Shown piece by piece: positions 29,880 through 45,200 of a DNA stretch of 64,000 nt. The DNA is from Lineus longissimus (taxonomy: Eukaryota > Nemertea > Pilidiophora > Heteronemertea > Lineidae): positions 8,930,001 through 8,994,000 of the forward strand of contig NC_088321.1 in NCBI RefSeq assembly GCF_910592395.1, given 5' to 3'. The translations under genes were made by a program, and so were the position numbers. Positions within the stretch are counted from its first letter, which is position 1. Each line of letters begins with the position of its first letter. A model generated the notes under the pieces. The model made no database searches. It saw only the letters and a list, made by a program, of their open reading frames with translations, and had not been told where the DNA came from.

Positions 29880-31855
29880 TGAAAGTCGGTCGGCGATGGC
29901 GCTCGTCGCGACCAATCACGCTCATTTTGGTTATGCAGAGTCGAGATGACCGATGGTCAAACTGAGACCGCAATTTTGAGATTCTGCGATGATAAGTTGT
30001 CATTCGATAGCGATATTACACTACTGGCGATGAAAGTCGGTCGGCGATGGCGCTCGTCGCGTCCAATCACGCTCATTTTTGTTATACAGAGTCGAGATGA
30101 TCGATTTGACAATCTGAGACAGCAATTTCGAGATTCTGCGATGATAAGTTTTCATTCGATAGTGATATTACACTACTGGCGATGAAAGTCAGTCGGCGAT
30201 GGCGCTAGTCGCAACCAATCACGCTTATTTTTGTTATACAGAGTCGAGATGACCGATTTGACAATCTGAGACCGCAATTTCGAGATTCTGCAATGATTAC
30301 TTGTCATTAGACCAGCAATATTACACTGAAGGCGATGAAAGTCGATCGGCGATGGCGCTTGTCGTGTCCAATCACGCTCATTTTGGTTATACAGAGTCGA
30401 GATGACCAATTGGACAAATTGAGACCACAATTTCGATATTCTGCGATGATAAGTTGTCATTCGATAGCGATATTACACTACTGGCGATGAAAGTCGGTCG
30501 GCGATGGCGCTCGTCGCGACCAATCACGCTCATTTTGGTTATGCAAAGTCGAGATGCTCAATTGGACAAACTGAGACCGGAATTTTGAGATTCTGCGATG
30601 ATCAGTTGAAATAAAACCAGCAATATTACGCTACTGGCGATAAAAGTCGGTCGGCGATGGCGCTCGTCACGTCCAATCACGCTCATTTTGGTTATACAGA
30701 GTCGAGATTACCGATTGGACAAATTGATTCCACAATTTCGATATTCTGCGATGATAAGTTGTCATTCGATAGCGATATTTCACTACTGGCGATGAAAGTC
30801 AGTCGGCGATGGCGCTCGTCACGACCAATCACGCTCACTTTGGTTATGCAGAGTCGAGATGACCGATGGTCCAACTGAGACTGCAATTTTGAGATTCTAC
30901 GATGATCAGTTGAAATTAGAGTAGCAATATTACGCTACTGGCGATGAAAGTCGGTTGGCAATGGCGCTCGTCGCGTCCAATCACCCTCACTTTTTTTATA
31001 CAGAGTCGAGATGACCGATTTGACAATCTGAGACAGCAATTTCGAGATTCTGATATGATAAGTTGTCATTCGATAGCGATATTACACTACTAGCGATGAA
31101 AGTCGGTCGGCGATGACGCTTGTCGCGACCAATCACGCTCATTTTGGTTATGCAGAGTCGAGATGCTCAATTGGACCAACTGAGACCGCAATTTAGACAT
31201 TCTGCGATGATTAATTGAAATTAGACTAGCAATATTACGCTACTGGCGATGAAAGTCGGTCTGCGATGGCGCTCGTCGCATCCAATAACGCTAATTTTTG
31301 TTATGCAGAATCGAGATGACCGATGGTGAAGTTGAGACCACAATTTCGAGATTCTGCGATGAAAAGTTGTCATTCGATAGCGATATTACACTACTGGCGA
31401 TGAAAGTCGATCGGCGATGGCGCTCGTCACGTCCAATCACGCTCATTTTGGTTATGCAAAGTCGAGATGGCCGATGGTCAAACTGTGAGCGCAATTTTGA
31501 GATTCTACGATGATCAGTTGAAATTAGAGTAGCAATATTTCGCTACTGGCGATGAAAGTCAGTCGGCGATGGCGCTCGTCGCATCCAATCACGCTCATTT
31601 TGGTTATGCAAAGTCGAGATGGCCGATGGTCAAACTGTGAGCGCAATTTTGAGATTCTACGATGATCAGTTGAAATTAGAGTAGCAATATTTCGCTACTG
31701 GCGATGAAAGTCGGTTGGCAATGGCGCTCGTCGCGTCCAATCACGCTCACTTTTTTATACAGAGTCGAGATGACCGATTTGACAATCTGAGACAGCAATT
31801 TCGAGATTCTGCGATGATAAGTTGTCATTCGATAGCGATATTACACTACTAGCGA

Positions 31856-33220
31856 TGAAAGTCGGTCGACGATGGCGCTCGTCGCGACCAATCACGCTCA
31901 TTTTGGTTATGCAGAGTCGAGATGCTCAATTGGACCAACTGAGACCGCAATTTAGACATTCTGCGATGATTAATTGAAATTAGACTAGCAATATTACGCT
32001 ACTGGCGATGAAAGTCGGTCGGCGATGGCGCTCGTCGCATCCAATCACGCTCATTTTTGTTATGCAGAATCGAGATGACCGATGGTGAAGTTGAGACCAC
32101 AATTTTGAGATTCTGCGATGAAAAGTTGTCATTCGATAACGATATTACACTACTGGCGATGAAAGTCGATCGGCGATGGCGCTCGTCACGTCCAATCACG
32201 CTCATTTTGGTTATACAGAGTCGAGATTACCGATTGGACAAATTGATTCCACAATTTCGATATTCTGCGATGATAAGTTGTCATTCGATTGCGATATTTC
32301 ACTACTGGCGATGAAAGTCGGTCGGGGATGGCGCTCGCCACGACCAATCACGCTGACTTTGGTTATGCAGAGTCGAGATGACCGATGGTCAAACTGAGAC
32401 CGCAATTTTGAGATTCTGCGATGATAAGTTGTCATTCGATAGCGATATTTCACTACTGGCGATGAAAGTCGGTCGGCGATGGCGCTCGTCGCGTCCAATC
32501 ACGCTCATTTTTGTTATACAGAGTCGAGATGATCGATTTGACAATCTGAGACAGCAATTTCGAGATTCTGCGATGATAAGTTGTCATTCGATAGCGATAT
32601 TACACTACTGGCGATGAAAGTCGGTCGGCGATGGCGCTCATCGCGACCAATTACGCTCATTTTGGTTATGCAGAGTCGAGATGCTCAATTGGACCAACTG
32701 AGACCGCAATTTAGAGATTCTGCGATGATTAATTGAAATTAGACTAGCAATATTACGCTACTGGCGATGAAAGTCGGTCGGCGATGGCGCTCGTCGCATC
32801 CAATCACGCTCATTTTTGTTATACAGAGTCGAGATGACCGATTTCACTACTGAGACCGCAATTTCGAGATTCTGCGATGATAAGTTTTCATTCGATAGCG
32901 ATATTACACTACTGGCGATGAAAGTCAGTCGGCGATGGCGCTCGTCGCAACCAATCACGCTCATTTGGTTATGCAAAGTCGAGATGGCCGATGGTCAAAC
33001 TGTGACCGCAATTTTGAGATTCTGCGATGATAAGTTGTCATTCAAGAGCGATATTACACTAATAGGAATGAAAGTAGGTCGGCGATGGCGCTCGTCGCAT
33101 CCAATCACGCTCATTTTTGTTATACAGAGTCGAGATGACCGATTGGACAAATTGATTCCACAATTTCGATATTCTGTGATGATAAGTTGTCATTCGATTG
33201 CGATATTTCACTACTGGCGA
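31856..33220. repeat. 9-mer module, third copy
   Basis: All internal markers of the 1,365-bp module appear with the same spacing as in the copy at 27,150, including the gatttcactactgagacc junction near 32,833 and the shortened cacgctcatttgg near 32,958. Confidence 0.8.
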
Positions 33221-35045
33221 TGAAAGTCGGTCGGCGATGGCGCTCGCCACGACCAATCACGCTCATTTTGGTTATGCAGAGTCGAGATGACCGATGGTCA
33301 AACTGAGACCGCAATTTTGAGATTCTGCGATGATAAGTTGTCATTCGATAGCGATATTTCACTACTGGCGATGAAAGTCGGTCGGCGATGGCGCTCGTCG
33401 CGTCCAATCACGCTCATTTTTGTTATACAGAGTCGAGATGATCGATTTGACAATCTGAGACAGCAATTTCGAGATTCTGCGATGATAAGTTTTCATTCGA
33501 TAGTGATATTACACTACTGGCGATGAAAGTCAGTCGGCGATGGCGCTAGTCGCAACCAATCACGCTTATTTTTGTTATACAGAGTCGAGATGACCGATTT
33601 GACAATCTGAGACCGCAATTTCGAGATTCTGATATGATAAGTTGTCATTCGATAGCGATATTACACTACTAGCGATGAAAGTCGGTCGGCGATGACGCTT
33701 GTCGCGACCAATCACGCTCATTTTGGTTATGCAGAGTCGAGATGCTCAATTGGACCAACTGAGACCGCAATTTAGACATTCTGCGATGATTAATTGAAAT
33801 TAGACTAGCAATATTACGCTACTGGCGATGAAAGTCGGTCTGCGATGGCGCTCGTCGCATCCAATAACGCTCATTTTTGTTATGCAGAATCGAGATGACC
33901 GATGGTGAAGTTGAGACCACAATTTCGAGATTCTGCGATGAAAAGTTGTCATTCGATAGCGATATTACACTACTGGCGATGAAAGTCGATCGGCGATGGC
34001 GCTCGTCACGTCCAATCACGCTCATTTTGGTTATACAGAGTCGAGATTACCGATTGGACAAATTGATTCCACAATTTCGATATTCTGCGATGATAAGTTG
34101 TCATTCGACAGCGATATTTCACTACTGGCGATGAAAGTCGGTCGGCGATGGCGCTCGTCACGACCAATCACGCTCACTTTGGTTATGCAGAGTCGAGATG
34201 ACCGATTTGACAATCTGAGACAGCAATTTCGAGATTCTGCGATGATAAGTTATCATTCGATAGCGATATTACACTACTGGTGATTAAAATTGGTCGACGA
34301 TGGCGCTCGTCGCGACCAATTACGCTCATTTTGGTTATGCAGAGTCGAGATGCTCAATTGGACCAACTGAGACCGCAATTTAGAGATTCTGCGATGATTA
34401 ATTGAAATTAGACTAGCAATATTACGCTACTGGCGATGAAAGTCAGTCGGCGATGGCGCTCGTCGCATCCAATCACGCTCATTTTTGTTATACAGAGTCG
34501 AGATCACCAATTTGACAATCTGAGACCGCAATTTCGAGATTCTGCGATGATTACTTGTCATTAGACTAGCAATATTACACTACAGGCGATGAAAGTCGAT
34601 CGGCGATGGCGCTCGTCGTGTCCAATCACGCTCATTTTGGTTATACAGAGTCGAGATGACCGATTGGACAATTTGAGAGAACAATTTCGATATTCTGCGA
34701 TGATAAGTTTTCATTCGATAGCGATATTACACTACTGGCGATGAAAGTCAGTCGGCGATGGCGCTCGTCGCAACCAATCACGCTCATTTTGGTTATGCAA
34801 AGTCGAGATGGCCGATGGTCAAACTGTGAGCGCAATTTTGAGATTCTACGATGATCAGTTGAAATTAGAGTAGCAATATTTCGCTACTGGCGATGAAAGT
34901 CGGTTGGCAATGGCGCTCGTCGCATCCAATCACGCTCACTTTTTTTATACAGAGTCGAGATGACCGATTTGACAATCTGACACAGCAATTTCGAGATTCT
35001 CCGATGATAAGTTGTCATTCGATAGCGATATTACACTACTAGCGA

Positions 35046-36410
35046 TGAAAGTCGGTCGACGATGGCGCTCGTCGCGACCAATCACGCTCATTTTGGTTAT
35101 GCAGAGTCGAGATGCTCAATTGGACCAACTGAGACCGCAATTTAGACATTCTGCGATGATTAATTGAAATTAGACTAGCAATATTACGCTACTGGCGATG
35201 AAAGTCGGTCGGCGATGGCGCTCGTCGCATCCAATCACGCTCATTTTTGTTATGCAGAATCGAGATGACCGATGGTGAAGTTGAGACCACAATTTTGAGA
35301 TTCTGCGATGAAAAGTTGTCATTCGATAACGATATTACACTACTGGCGATGAAAGTCGATCGGCGATGGCGCTCGTCACGTCCAATCATGCTCATTTTGG
35401 TTATACAGAGTCGAGATTACCGATTGGACAAATTGATTCCACAATTTCGATATTCTGCGATGATAAGTTGTCATTCGATTGCGATATTTCACTACTGGCG
35501 ATGAAAGTCGGTCGGGGATGGCGCTCGCCACGACCAATCACGCTGACTTTGGTTATGCAGAGTCGAGATGACCGATGGTCAAACTGAGACCGCAATTTTG
35601 AGATTCTGCGATGATAAGTTGTCATTCGATAGCGATATTACACTACTGGCGATGAAAGTCGGTCGGCGATGGCGCTCGTCGCGTCCAATCACGCTCATTT
35701 TTGTTATACAGAGTCGAGATGACCGATTTGACAATCTGAGACAGCAATTTCGAGATTCTGCGATGATAAGTTGTCATTCGATAGCGATATTACACTACTG
35801 GCGATGAAAGTCGGTCGGCGATGGCGCTCATCGCGACCAATTACGCTCATTTTGGTTATGCAGAGTCGAGATGCTCAATTGGACCAACTGAGACCGCAAT
35901 TTAGAGATTCTGCGATGATTAATTGAAATAAGACTAGCAATATTACGCTACTGGCGATGAAAGTCGGTCGGCGATGGCGCTCGTCGCATCCAATCACGCT
36001 CATTTTTGTTATACAGAGTCGAGATGACCGATTTCACTACTGAGACCGCAATTTCGAGATTCTGCGATGATAAGTTTTCATTCGATAGCGATATTACACT
36101 ACTGGCGATGAAAGTCAGTCGGCGATGGCGCTCGTCGCAACCAATCACGCTCATTTGGTTATGCAAAGTCGAGATGGCCGATGGTCAAACTGTGACCGCA
36201 ATTTTGAGATTCTGCGATGATAAGTTGTCATTCGAGAGCGATATTACACTAATAGGAATGAAAGTAGGTCGGCGATGGCGCTCGTCGCATCCAATCACGC
36301 TCATTTTTGTTATACAGAGTCGAGATGACCGATTGGACAAATTGATTCCACAATTTCGATATTCTGTGATGATAAGTTGTCATTCGATTGCGATATTTCA
36401 CTACTGGCGA
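35046..36410. repeat. 9-mer module, fourth copy
   Basis: Same marker order and spacing as the copy at 31,856, 3,190 bp (21 monomers) downstream of it. One unit carries aattgaaataagac instead of aattgaaattagac, a change shared with the sixth copy near 53,860, which ties the fourth and sixth copies together. Confidence 0.8.
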
Positions 36411-36444
36411 TGAAAGTCGGTCGGCGATGGCGCTCGCCACGACC

Positions 36445-39400
36445 AATCACGCTCATTTTGGTTATGCAGAGTCGAGATGACCGATGGTCAAACTGAGACC
36501 GCAATTTTGAGATTCTGCGATGATAAGTTGTCATTCGATAGCGATATTTCACTACTGGCGATGAAAGTCGGTCGGCGATGGCGCTCGTCGCGTCCAATCA
36601 CGCTCATTTTTGTTATACAGAGTCGAGATGATCGATTTGACAATCTGAGACAGCAATTTCGAGATTCTGCGATGATAAGTTGTCATTCGATAGCGATATT
36701 ACACTACTGGCGATGAAAGTCGGTCGGCGATGGCGCTCGTCGCGACCAATTACGCTCATTTTGGTTATGCAGAGTCGAGATGCTCAATTGAACCAACTGA
36801 GACCGCAATTTAGAGATTCTGCGATGATTAATTGAAATTAGACTAGCAATATTACGCTACTGGCGATGAAAGTCGGTCGGCGATGGCGCTCGTCGCATCC
36901 AATCACGCTCATTTTTGTTATACAGAGTCGAGATGACCGATTTGACAATCTGAGACCGCAATTTCGAGATTCTGCGATGATAAGTTTTCATTCGATAGTG
37001 ATATTACACTACTGGCGATGAAAGTCAGTCGGCGATGGCGCTCGTCGCAACCAATCACGCTTATTTTTGTTATACAGAGTCGAGATGACCGATTTGACAA
37101 TCTGAGACCGCAATTTCGAGATTCTGCAATGATTACTTGTCATTAGACTAGCAATATTACACTGAAGGCGATGAAAGTCAATCGGCGATAGCGCTTGTCG
37201 TGTCCAATCACGCTCATTTTGGTTATACAGAGTCGAGATGACCAATTGGACAAATTGAGACCACAATTTCGATATTCTGCGATGATAAGTTGTCATTCGA
37301 TAGCGATATTACACTACTGGCGATGAAAGTCGGTAGACGATGGCGCTCGTCGCGACCAATCACCCTCATTTTGGTTATGCAAAGTCGAGATGCTCAATTG
37401 GACAAACTGAGACCGGAATTTTGAGATTCTGCGATGATCAGTTGAAATAAAACCAGCAATATTACGCTACTGGCGATAAAAGTCGGTCGGCGATGCCGCT
37501 CGTCACGTCCAATCACGCTCATTTTGGTTATACAGAGTCGAGATTACCGATTGGACAAATTGATTCCACAATTTCAATATTCTGCGATGATAAGTTGTCA
37601 TTCGATAGCGATATTTCACTACTGGCGATGAAAGTCAGTCGGCGATGGCGCTCGTCGCGACCAATCACGCTCACTTTGGTTATGCAGAGTCGAGATGACC
37701 GATGGTCCAACTGAGACTGCAATTTTGAGATTCTACGATGATCAGTTGAAATTAGAGTAGCAATATTACGCTACTGGCGATGAAAGTCGGTTGGCAATTG
37801 CGCTCGTCGTGTCCAATCACCCTCACTTTTTTTATACAGAGTCGAGATGACCGATTTGACAATCTGAGACAGCAATTTGGAGATTCTGCGATGATAAGTT
37901 GTCATTCGATAGCGATATTACACTACTAGCGATGAAAGTCGGTCGGCGATGGCGCTCGTCGCGACCAATCACGCTCATTTTAGTTATGCAGAGTCGAGAT
38001 GCTCAATTGGACCAACTGAGACCGCAATTTAGACATTCTGCGATGATTAATTGAAATTAGACTAGCAATATTACGCTACTGGCGATGAAAGTTGGTCGGC
38101 GATGGCGGTCGTCGCATCCAATAACGCTCATTTTTGTTATGCAGAATCGAGATGACCGTTGGTGAAGTTGAGACCACAATTTTGAGATTCTGCGATGAAA
38201 AGTTGTCATTCGATAGCGATATTACACTACTGGCGATGAAAGTCGATCGAATGGCGCTCGTCACGTCCAATCACGCTCATTTTGGTTATACAGAGTCGAG
38301 ATTACCGATTGGACAAATTGATTCCACAATTTCGATATTCTGCGATGATAAGTTGTCATTCGACAGCGATATTTCACTACTGGTGATGAAAGTCGGTCGG
38401 CGATGGCGCTCGTCACGACCAATCACGCTCACTTTGGTTATGCAGAGTCGAGATGACCGATTTGACAATCTGAGACAGCAATTTCGAGATTCTGCGATGA
38501 TAAGTTGTCATTCGATAGCGATATTACACTACTGGTGATGAAAATCGGTCGACGATGGCGCTCGTCGCGACCAATTACGCTCATTTTGGTTATGCAGAGT
38601 CGAGATGACCGATGGTCAAACTGAGACCGCAATTTTGAGATTCTGCGATGATAAGTTGTCATTCGATAGCGATATTTCACTACTGGCGATGAAAGTCGGT
38701 CGGCGATGGCGCTCGTCGCGTCCAATCACGCTCATTTTTGTTATACAGAGTCGAGATGATCGATTTGACAATCTGAGACAGCAATTTCGAGATTCTGCGA
38801 TGATAAGTTGTCATTCGATAGCGATATTACACTACTGGCGATGAAAGTCGGTCGGCGATGGCGCTCGTCGCGACCAATTACGCTCATTTTGGTTATGCAG
38901 AGTCGAGATGCTCAATTGAACCAACTGAGACCGCAATTTAGAGATTCTGCGATGATTAATTGAAATTAGACTAGCAATATTACGCTACTGGCGATGAAAG
39001 TCGGTCGGCGATGGCGCTCGTCGCATCCAATCACGCTCATTTTTGTTATACAGAGTCGAGATGACCGATTTGACAATCTGAGACCGCAATTTCGAGATTC
39101 TGCGATGATAAGTTTTCATTCGACAGTGATATTACACTACTGGCGATGAAAGTCAGTCGGCGATGGCGCTCGTCGCAACCAATCACGCTTATTTTTGTTA
39201 TACAGAGTCGAGATGACCGATTTGACAATCTGAGACCGCAATTTCGAGATTCTGCAATGATTACTTGTCATTAGACTAGCAATATTACACTGAAGGCGAT
39301 GAAAGTCGATCGGCGATAGCGCTTGTCGTGTCCAATCACGCTCATTTTGGTTATACAGAGTCGAGATGACCAATTGGACAAATTGAGACCACAATTTCGA

Positions 39401-40680
39401 TATTCTGCGATGATAAGTTGTCATTCGATAGCGATATTACACTACTGGCAATGAAAGTCGGTCGACGATGGCGCTCGTCGCGACCAATCACCCTCATTTT
39501 GGTTATGCAAAGTCGAGATGCTCAATTGGACAAACTGAGACCGGAATTTTGAGATTCTGCGATGATCAGTTGAAATAAAACCAGCAATATTACGCTACTG
39601 GCGATAAAAGTCGGTCGGCGATGCCGCTCGTCACGTCCAATCACGCTCATTTTGGTTATACAGAGTCGAGATTACCGATTGGACAAATTGATTCCACAAT
39701 TTCGATATTCTGCGATGATAAGTTGTCATTCGATAGCGATATTTCACTACTGGCGATGAAAGTCAGTCGGCGATGGCGCTCGTCGCGACCAATCACGCTC
39801 ACTTTGGTTATGCAGAGTCGAGATGACCGATGGTCCAACTGAGACTGCAATTTTGAGATTCTACGATGATCAGTTGAAATTAGAGTAGCAATATTACGCT
39901 ACTGGCGATGAAAGTCGGTTGGCAATTGCGCTCGTCGTGTCCAATCACCCTCACTTTTTTTATACAGAGTCGAGATGACCGATTTGACAATCTGAGACAG
40001 CAATTTCGAGATTCTGCGATGATAAGTTGTCATTCGATAGCGATATTACACTACTAGCGATGAAAGTCGGTCGGCGATGGTGCTCGTCGCGACCAATCAC
40101 GCTCATTTTAGTTATGCAGAGTCGATATGCTCAATTGGACCAACTGAGACCGCAATTTAGACATTCTGCGATGATTAATTGAAATTAGACTAGCAATATT
40201 ACGCTACTGGCGATGAAAGTCGGTCGGCGATGGCGGTCGTCGCATCCAATAACGCTCATTTTTGTTATGCAGAATCGAGATGACCGTTGGTGAAGTTGAG
40301 ACCACAATTTTGAGATTCTGCGATGAAAAGTTGTCATTCGATAGCGATATTACACTACTGGCGATGAAAGTCGATCGAATGGCGCTCGTCACGTCCAATC
40401 ACGCTCATTTTGGTTATACAGAGTCGAGATTACCGATTGGACAAATTGATTCCACAATTTCGATATTCTGCGATGATAAGTTGTCATTCGACAGCGATAT
40501 TTCACTACTGGCGATGAAAGTCGGTCGGCGATGGCGCTCGTCACGACCAATCACGCTCACTTTGGTTATGCAGAGTCGAGATGACCGATTTGACAATCTG
40601 AGACAGCAATTTCGAGATTCTGCGATGATAAGTTGTCATTCGATAGCGATATTACACTACTGGTGATGAAAGTCAGTCGG
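36445..40680. repeat. Tandem duplication of a 2,128-bp (14-monomer) higher-order unit
   Basis: Copy 1 runs from about 36,445 to 38,555 and copy 2 from about 38,573 to 40,680. Every landmark is offset by exactly 2,128 bp, that is 14 x 152. Both copies share a unit with a short deletion (gtcgatcgaatggcgctcg in place of gtcgatcggcgatggcgctcg, near 38,245 and 40,373), the private cgatgccgctcgtcacg unit and the gaaataaaaccagc unit. Few differences are visible, so this is one of the youngest events in the array. Confidence 0.85.
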
Positions 40681-40964
40681 CGATGGCGCTCGTCGCAACC
40701 AATCACGCTCATTTTGGTTATACAAAGTCGAGATGGCCGATGGTCAAACTGTGAGCGCAATTTTGAGATTCTACGATGATCAGTTGAAATTAGAGTAGCA
40801 ATATTTCGCTACTGGCGATGAAAGTTGGTTGGCAATGGCGCTCGTCGCGTCCAATCACCCTCACTTTTTTTATACAGAGTCGAGATGACCGATTTCACAA
40901 TCTGAGACAGCAATTTCGAGATTCTGCGATGAAAAGTTGTCATTCGATAGCGATATTACACTAC

Positions 40965-43900
40965 TGGCGATGAAAGTCAGTCGGCGATGGCGCTCGTCGC
41001 GACCAATCACGCTCACTTTGGTTATGCAGAGTCGAGATGACCGATGGTCGAACTGTGACCGCAATTTTGAGATTCTGCGATGATAAGTTGTCATTCGAGA
41101 GCGATATTACACTAATGGCAATGAAAGTAGGTCGGCGATGGCGCTCGTCGCATCCAATCACACTCATTTTTGTTATACAGAGTCGAGATGACCGATTTGA
41201 CTACTGAGACCGCAATTTCGAGATTCTGCGATGATAAGTTTTCATTCGATAGCGATATTACACTACTGGCGATGAAAGTCAGTCGGCGATGGCGCTCGTT
41301 GCAACCAATCACGCTCATTTGGTTATGCAAAGTCGAGATGGCCGATGGTCAAACTGTGACCGCAATTTTGAGATTCTGCGATGATAAGTTGTCATTCGAG
41401 AGCGATATTACACTAATGGCAATGAAAGTCGGTCGGCGATGGCGCTCGTCGCGTTTGATCACGCTCATTTTTGTTATACAGAGTCGAGACTACCGATTTG
41501 ACAATCTGAGACCGCAATTTCGAGATTCTGCGATGATTACTTGTCATTAGACAAGCAATATTACACTACAGGCGATGAAAGTCGATCGGCGATGGCGCTT
41601 GTCGTGTCCGATCACGCTCATTTTGGTTATGCAGAGTCGAGATGCTCAATTGGACAAACTGAGACCGCAATTTTGAGATTCTGCGATGATCAGTTGAAAT
41701 TAGACCAGCAATATTACGCTACTGGCGATGAAAGTCGGTCGGCGATGGCACTCGTCACGTCCAATCATGCTCATTTTGGTTATACAGAGTCGAGATGCTC
41801 AATTGGACAAACTGAGACCGCAATTTTGAGATTCTGCGATGATAAGTTGTCATTCGATAGCGATATTACACTACTGGCGATGAAAGTCGGTCGGCGATGG
41901 CGCTCGTCGCGACCAATCACCCTCATTTTGGTTATGCAGAGATGAGATGCTCAATTGGACAAACTGAGACCGCAATTTTGAGATTCTGCGATGATCAGTT
42001 GAAATTAGACCAGCAATATTACGCTACTGGCGATGAAAGTCGGTCGGCGATGGCACTCGTCACGTCCAATCACGCTCATTTTGGTTATACAGAGTCGAGA
42101 TTACCGATTGGACAAATTGATTCCACAATTTCGATATTCTGCGATGATAAGTTGTCATTCGATAGCGATATTTCACTACTGGCGATGAAAGTCGGTCGGC
42201 GATGGCGCTCGTCGCGACCAATCACGCTCATTTTGGTTATGCAGAGTCGAGATGACCGATGGTCCAACCGAGACCGCAATTTTGAGATTCTGCGATGATA
42301 AGTTGTCATTCGATAGCGATATTACACTACTGGCGATGAAAGTCGGTCGGCGATGGCGCTCGTCGCGACCAATCACCCTCATTTTGGTTATGCAGAGATG
42401 AGATGCTCAATTGGACAAACTGAGACCGCAATTTTGAGATTCTGCGATGATCAGTTGAAATTAGACCAGCAATATTACGCTACTGGCGATGAAAGTCGGT
42501 CGGCGATGGCACTCGTCACGTCCAATCACGCTCATTTTGGTTATACAGAGTCGAGATTACCGATTGGACAAATTGATTCCACAATTTCGATATTCTGCGA
42601 TGATAAGTTGTCATTCGATAGCGATATTTCACTACTGGCGATGAAAGTCGGTCGGCGATGGCGCTCGTCGCGACCAATCACGCTCATTTTGGTTATACAG
42701 AGTCGAGATGACCGGTTTGACAAATTGAGACCACAATTTCGATATTCTGCGGTGATAAGTTGTCATTCGATAGCGATATTTCACTACTGGCGATGAAAGT
42801 CGGTCAGCGATGGCGCTCGTTACGACTAATCACCCTCATTTTGGTTATACAGAGTCGAGATGACCAATTTGACAATCTGATACCGCAATTTCGAGATTCT
42901 GCGATGATCAGTGGTCATTAGACTAGCAATATTACACTACAGGCGATGAAAGTCGGTCGGCGATGGCGCTCGTTACATCCAATCACGCTCATTTTGGTTA
43001 TACCGAGTCGAGATAACCGATTGGACAAATTGATTCCACAATTTCGATATTCTGCGATGATAAGTTGTCATTCGATAGCGATATTTCACTACTGGCGATG
43101 AAAGTCGGTCGGCGATGGCGCTCGTCGCGACCAATCATGCTCACTTTGGTTATGCAGAGTCGAGATAACCGATTGGACAAATTGATTTCACAATTTCGAT
43201 ATTTTGCGATGATAAGTTGTCATTCGATAGCGATATTTCACAACTGGCAATGAAAGTCGGTCGGCGATGGCGCTCGTCGCGACCAATCACGCTCATTTCG
43301 GTTATACAGAGTCGAGATGACCGATTGGACAATCTGAGACCGCAATTTCGAGATCCTGCGATGATTACTTGTCATTAGACTAGCAATATTACACTACAGG
43401 CGATGAAAGTCGATCGGCGATGGCGCTCGTCGTGTCCAATCACGCTCATTTTGGTTATACAGAGTCGAGATGACCAATTGGACAAATTGAGACCACAATT
43501 TCGAGATTCTGCGATGATAAGTTGTCATTCGATAGCGATATTACGCTACTGGCGATGAAAGTCGGTCGGCGATGGCGCTCGTCGCGACCAATCACGCTCA
43601 TTTTGGTTATGCAGAGTCGAGATGCTCAATTGGACCAACTGAGACCGCAATTTAGAGATTCTGCGATGATTAATTGTCATTAGACTAGCAATATTACACT
43701 ACAGGCAATGAAAGTCGATCGGCGATGGCGCTCGTCGCGACCAATCACGCTCATTTTGGTTATGCAGAGTCGAGATGCTCAATTGGACCAACTGAGACCG
43801 CAATTTTGAGATTCTGCGATGATAAGTTGTCATTCGATAGTGATATTACACTAATGGCAATGAAAGTCGGTCGGCGATGGCGCTCGTCGCGACTAACCAC

Positions 43901-45200
43901 GCTCACTTTGGTTATGCAGATTCGAGATGCTCAATTGGACAAACTGAGACCGCAATTTTGAGATTCTGCGATGATCAGTTGAAATTAGACCAGCAATAAT
44001 ACGCTACTGGCGATGAAAGTCGGTCGGCGATGGCGCTCGTCACGTCCAATCACGCTCATTTTGGTTATACAGAGTCGAGATTACCGATTGGACAAATTGA
44101 TTCCACAATTTCGATATTCTGCGATGATAAGTTGTCATTCGCTAGCGATATTTCACTACTGGCGATGAAAGTCGGTCGGCGATGGCGCTCGTCGCGACCA
44201 ATCACGCTCACTTTGGTTATGCAGAGTCGAGATGACCGATGGTCGAACTGAGACCGCAATTTTGAGATTCTGCGATGATAAGTTGTCATTCGAGAGCGAT
44301 ATTACACTAATGGCAATGAAAGTAGGTCGGCGATGGCGCTCGTCGCATCCAATCACGCTCATTTTTGTTATACAGAGTCGAGATGACCGATTTGACTACC
44401 GAGACCGCAATTTCGAGATTCTGCGATGATAAGTTTTCATTCGATAGCGATATTACACTACTGGCGATGAAAGTCAGTCGGCGATGGCGCTCGTTGCAAC
44501 CAATCACGCTCATTTGGTTATGCAAAGTCGAGATGGCCGATGGTCAAACTGTGACCGCAATTTTGAGATTCTGCGATGATAAGTTGTCATTCGAGAGCGA
44601 TATTACACTAATGGCAATGAAAGTCGGTCGGCGATGGCGCTCGTCGCGTTTGATCACGCTCATTTTTGTTATACAGAGTCGAGACTACCGATTTGACAAT
44701 CTGAGACCGCAATTTCGAGATTCTGCGATGATTACTTGTCATTAGACTAGCAATATTACACTACAGGCGATGAAAGTCGATCGGCGATGGCGCTTGTCGC
44801 GTCCAATCACGCTCATTTTGGTTATGCAGAGTCGAGATGCTCAATTGGACAAACTGAGACCGCAATTTTGAGATTCTGCGATGATCAGTTGAAATTAGAC
44901 CAGCAATATTACGCTACTGGCGATGAAAGTCGGTCGGCGATGGCACTCGTCACGTCCAATCATGCTCATTTTGGTTATACAGAGTCGAGATGCTCAATTG
45001 GACAAACTGAGACCGCAATTTTGAGATTCTGCGATGATAAGTTGTCATTCGATAGCGATATTACATTACTGGCGATGAAAGTCGGTCGGCGATGGCGCTC
45101 GTCGCGACCAATCACCCTCATTTTGGTTATGCAGAGTCGAGATGCTCAATTGGACAAACTGAGACCGCAATTTTGAGATTCTGCGATGATCAGTTGAAAT
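40965..45200. repeat. Higher-order repeat pair, offset 3,195 bp (21 monomers)
   Basis: The block at about 40,965-42,010 recurs at about 44,160-45,200. Shared markers include gatttgactac next to gagaccgc (near 41,195 and 44,390), the gtttgatcacgctc unit and the gagactaccgatttgac unit. Units between the two blocks resemble those around 18-23 kb rather than the 9-mer modules. Confidence 0.75.
41815..42700. repeat. Two tandem copies of a 456-bp (3-monomer) higher-order unit
   Basis: The private sequence gcagagatgagatgctc appears near 41,936 and again exactly 456 bp later. The surrounding units match in order and nearly in sequence. Because 456 is divisible by 3, one reading frame stays open for 147 codons here (42,353-42,796). 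That is the longest frame in the array and is still an artefact of periodicity. Confidence 0.8.

Larger units (their letters stand above)
22601..39435. repeat. Superblock, left (longer) copy
   Basis: Landmarks from 22,601 to 23,278 recur 22,795 bp downstream. Those from 24,211 to 28,514 recur 21,880 bp downstream, those near 29,400-31,200 at 20,515, those at 33,650-36,720 at 17,937, and those at 38,438-39,435 at 16,417. The steps between offsets (915, 1,365, 2,578, 1,520) correspond to about 6, 9, 17 and 10 monomers that are present here and absent from the right copy. Within the block lie four of the six 9-mer modules and a 14-mer tandem. Confidence 0.8.
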
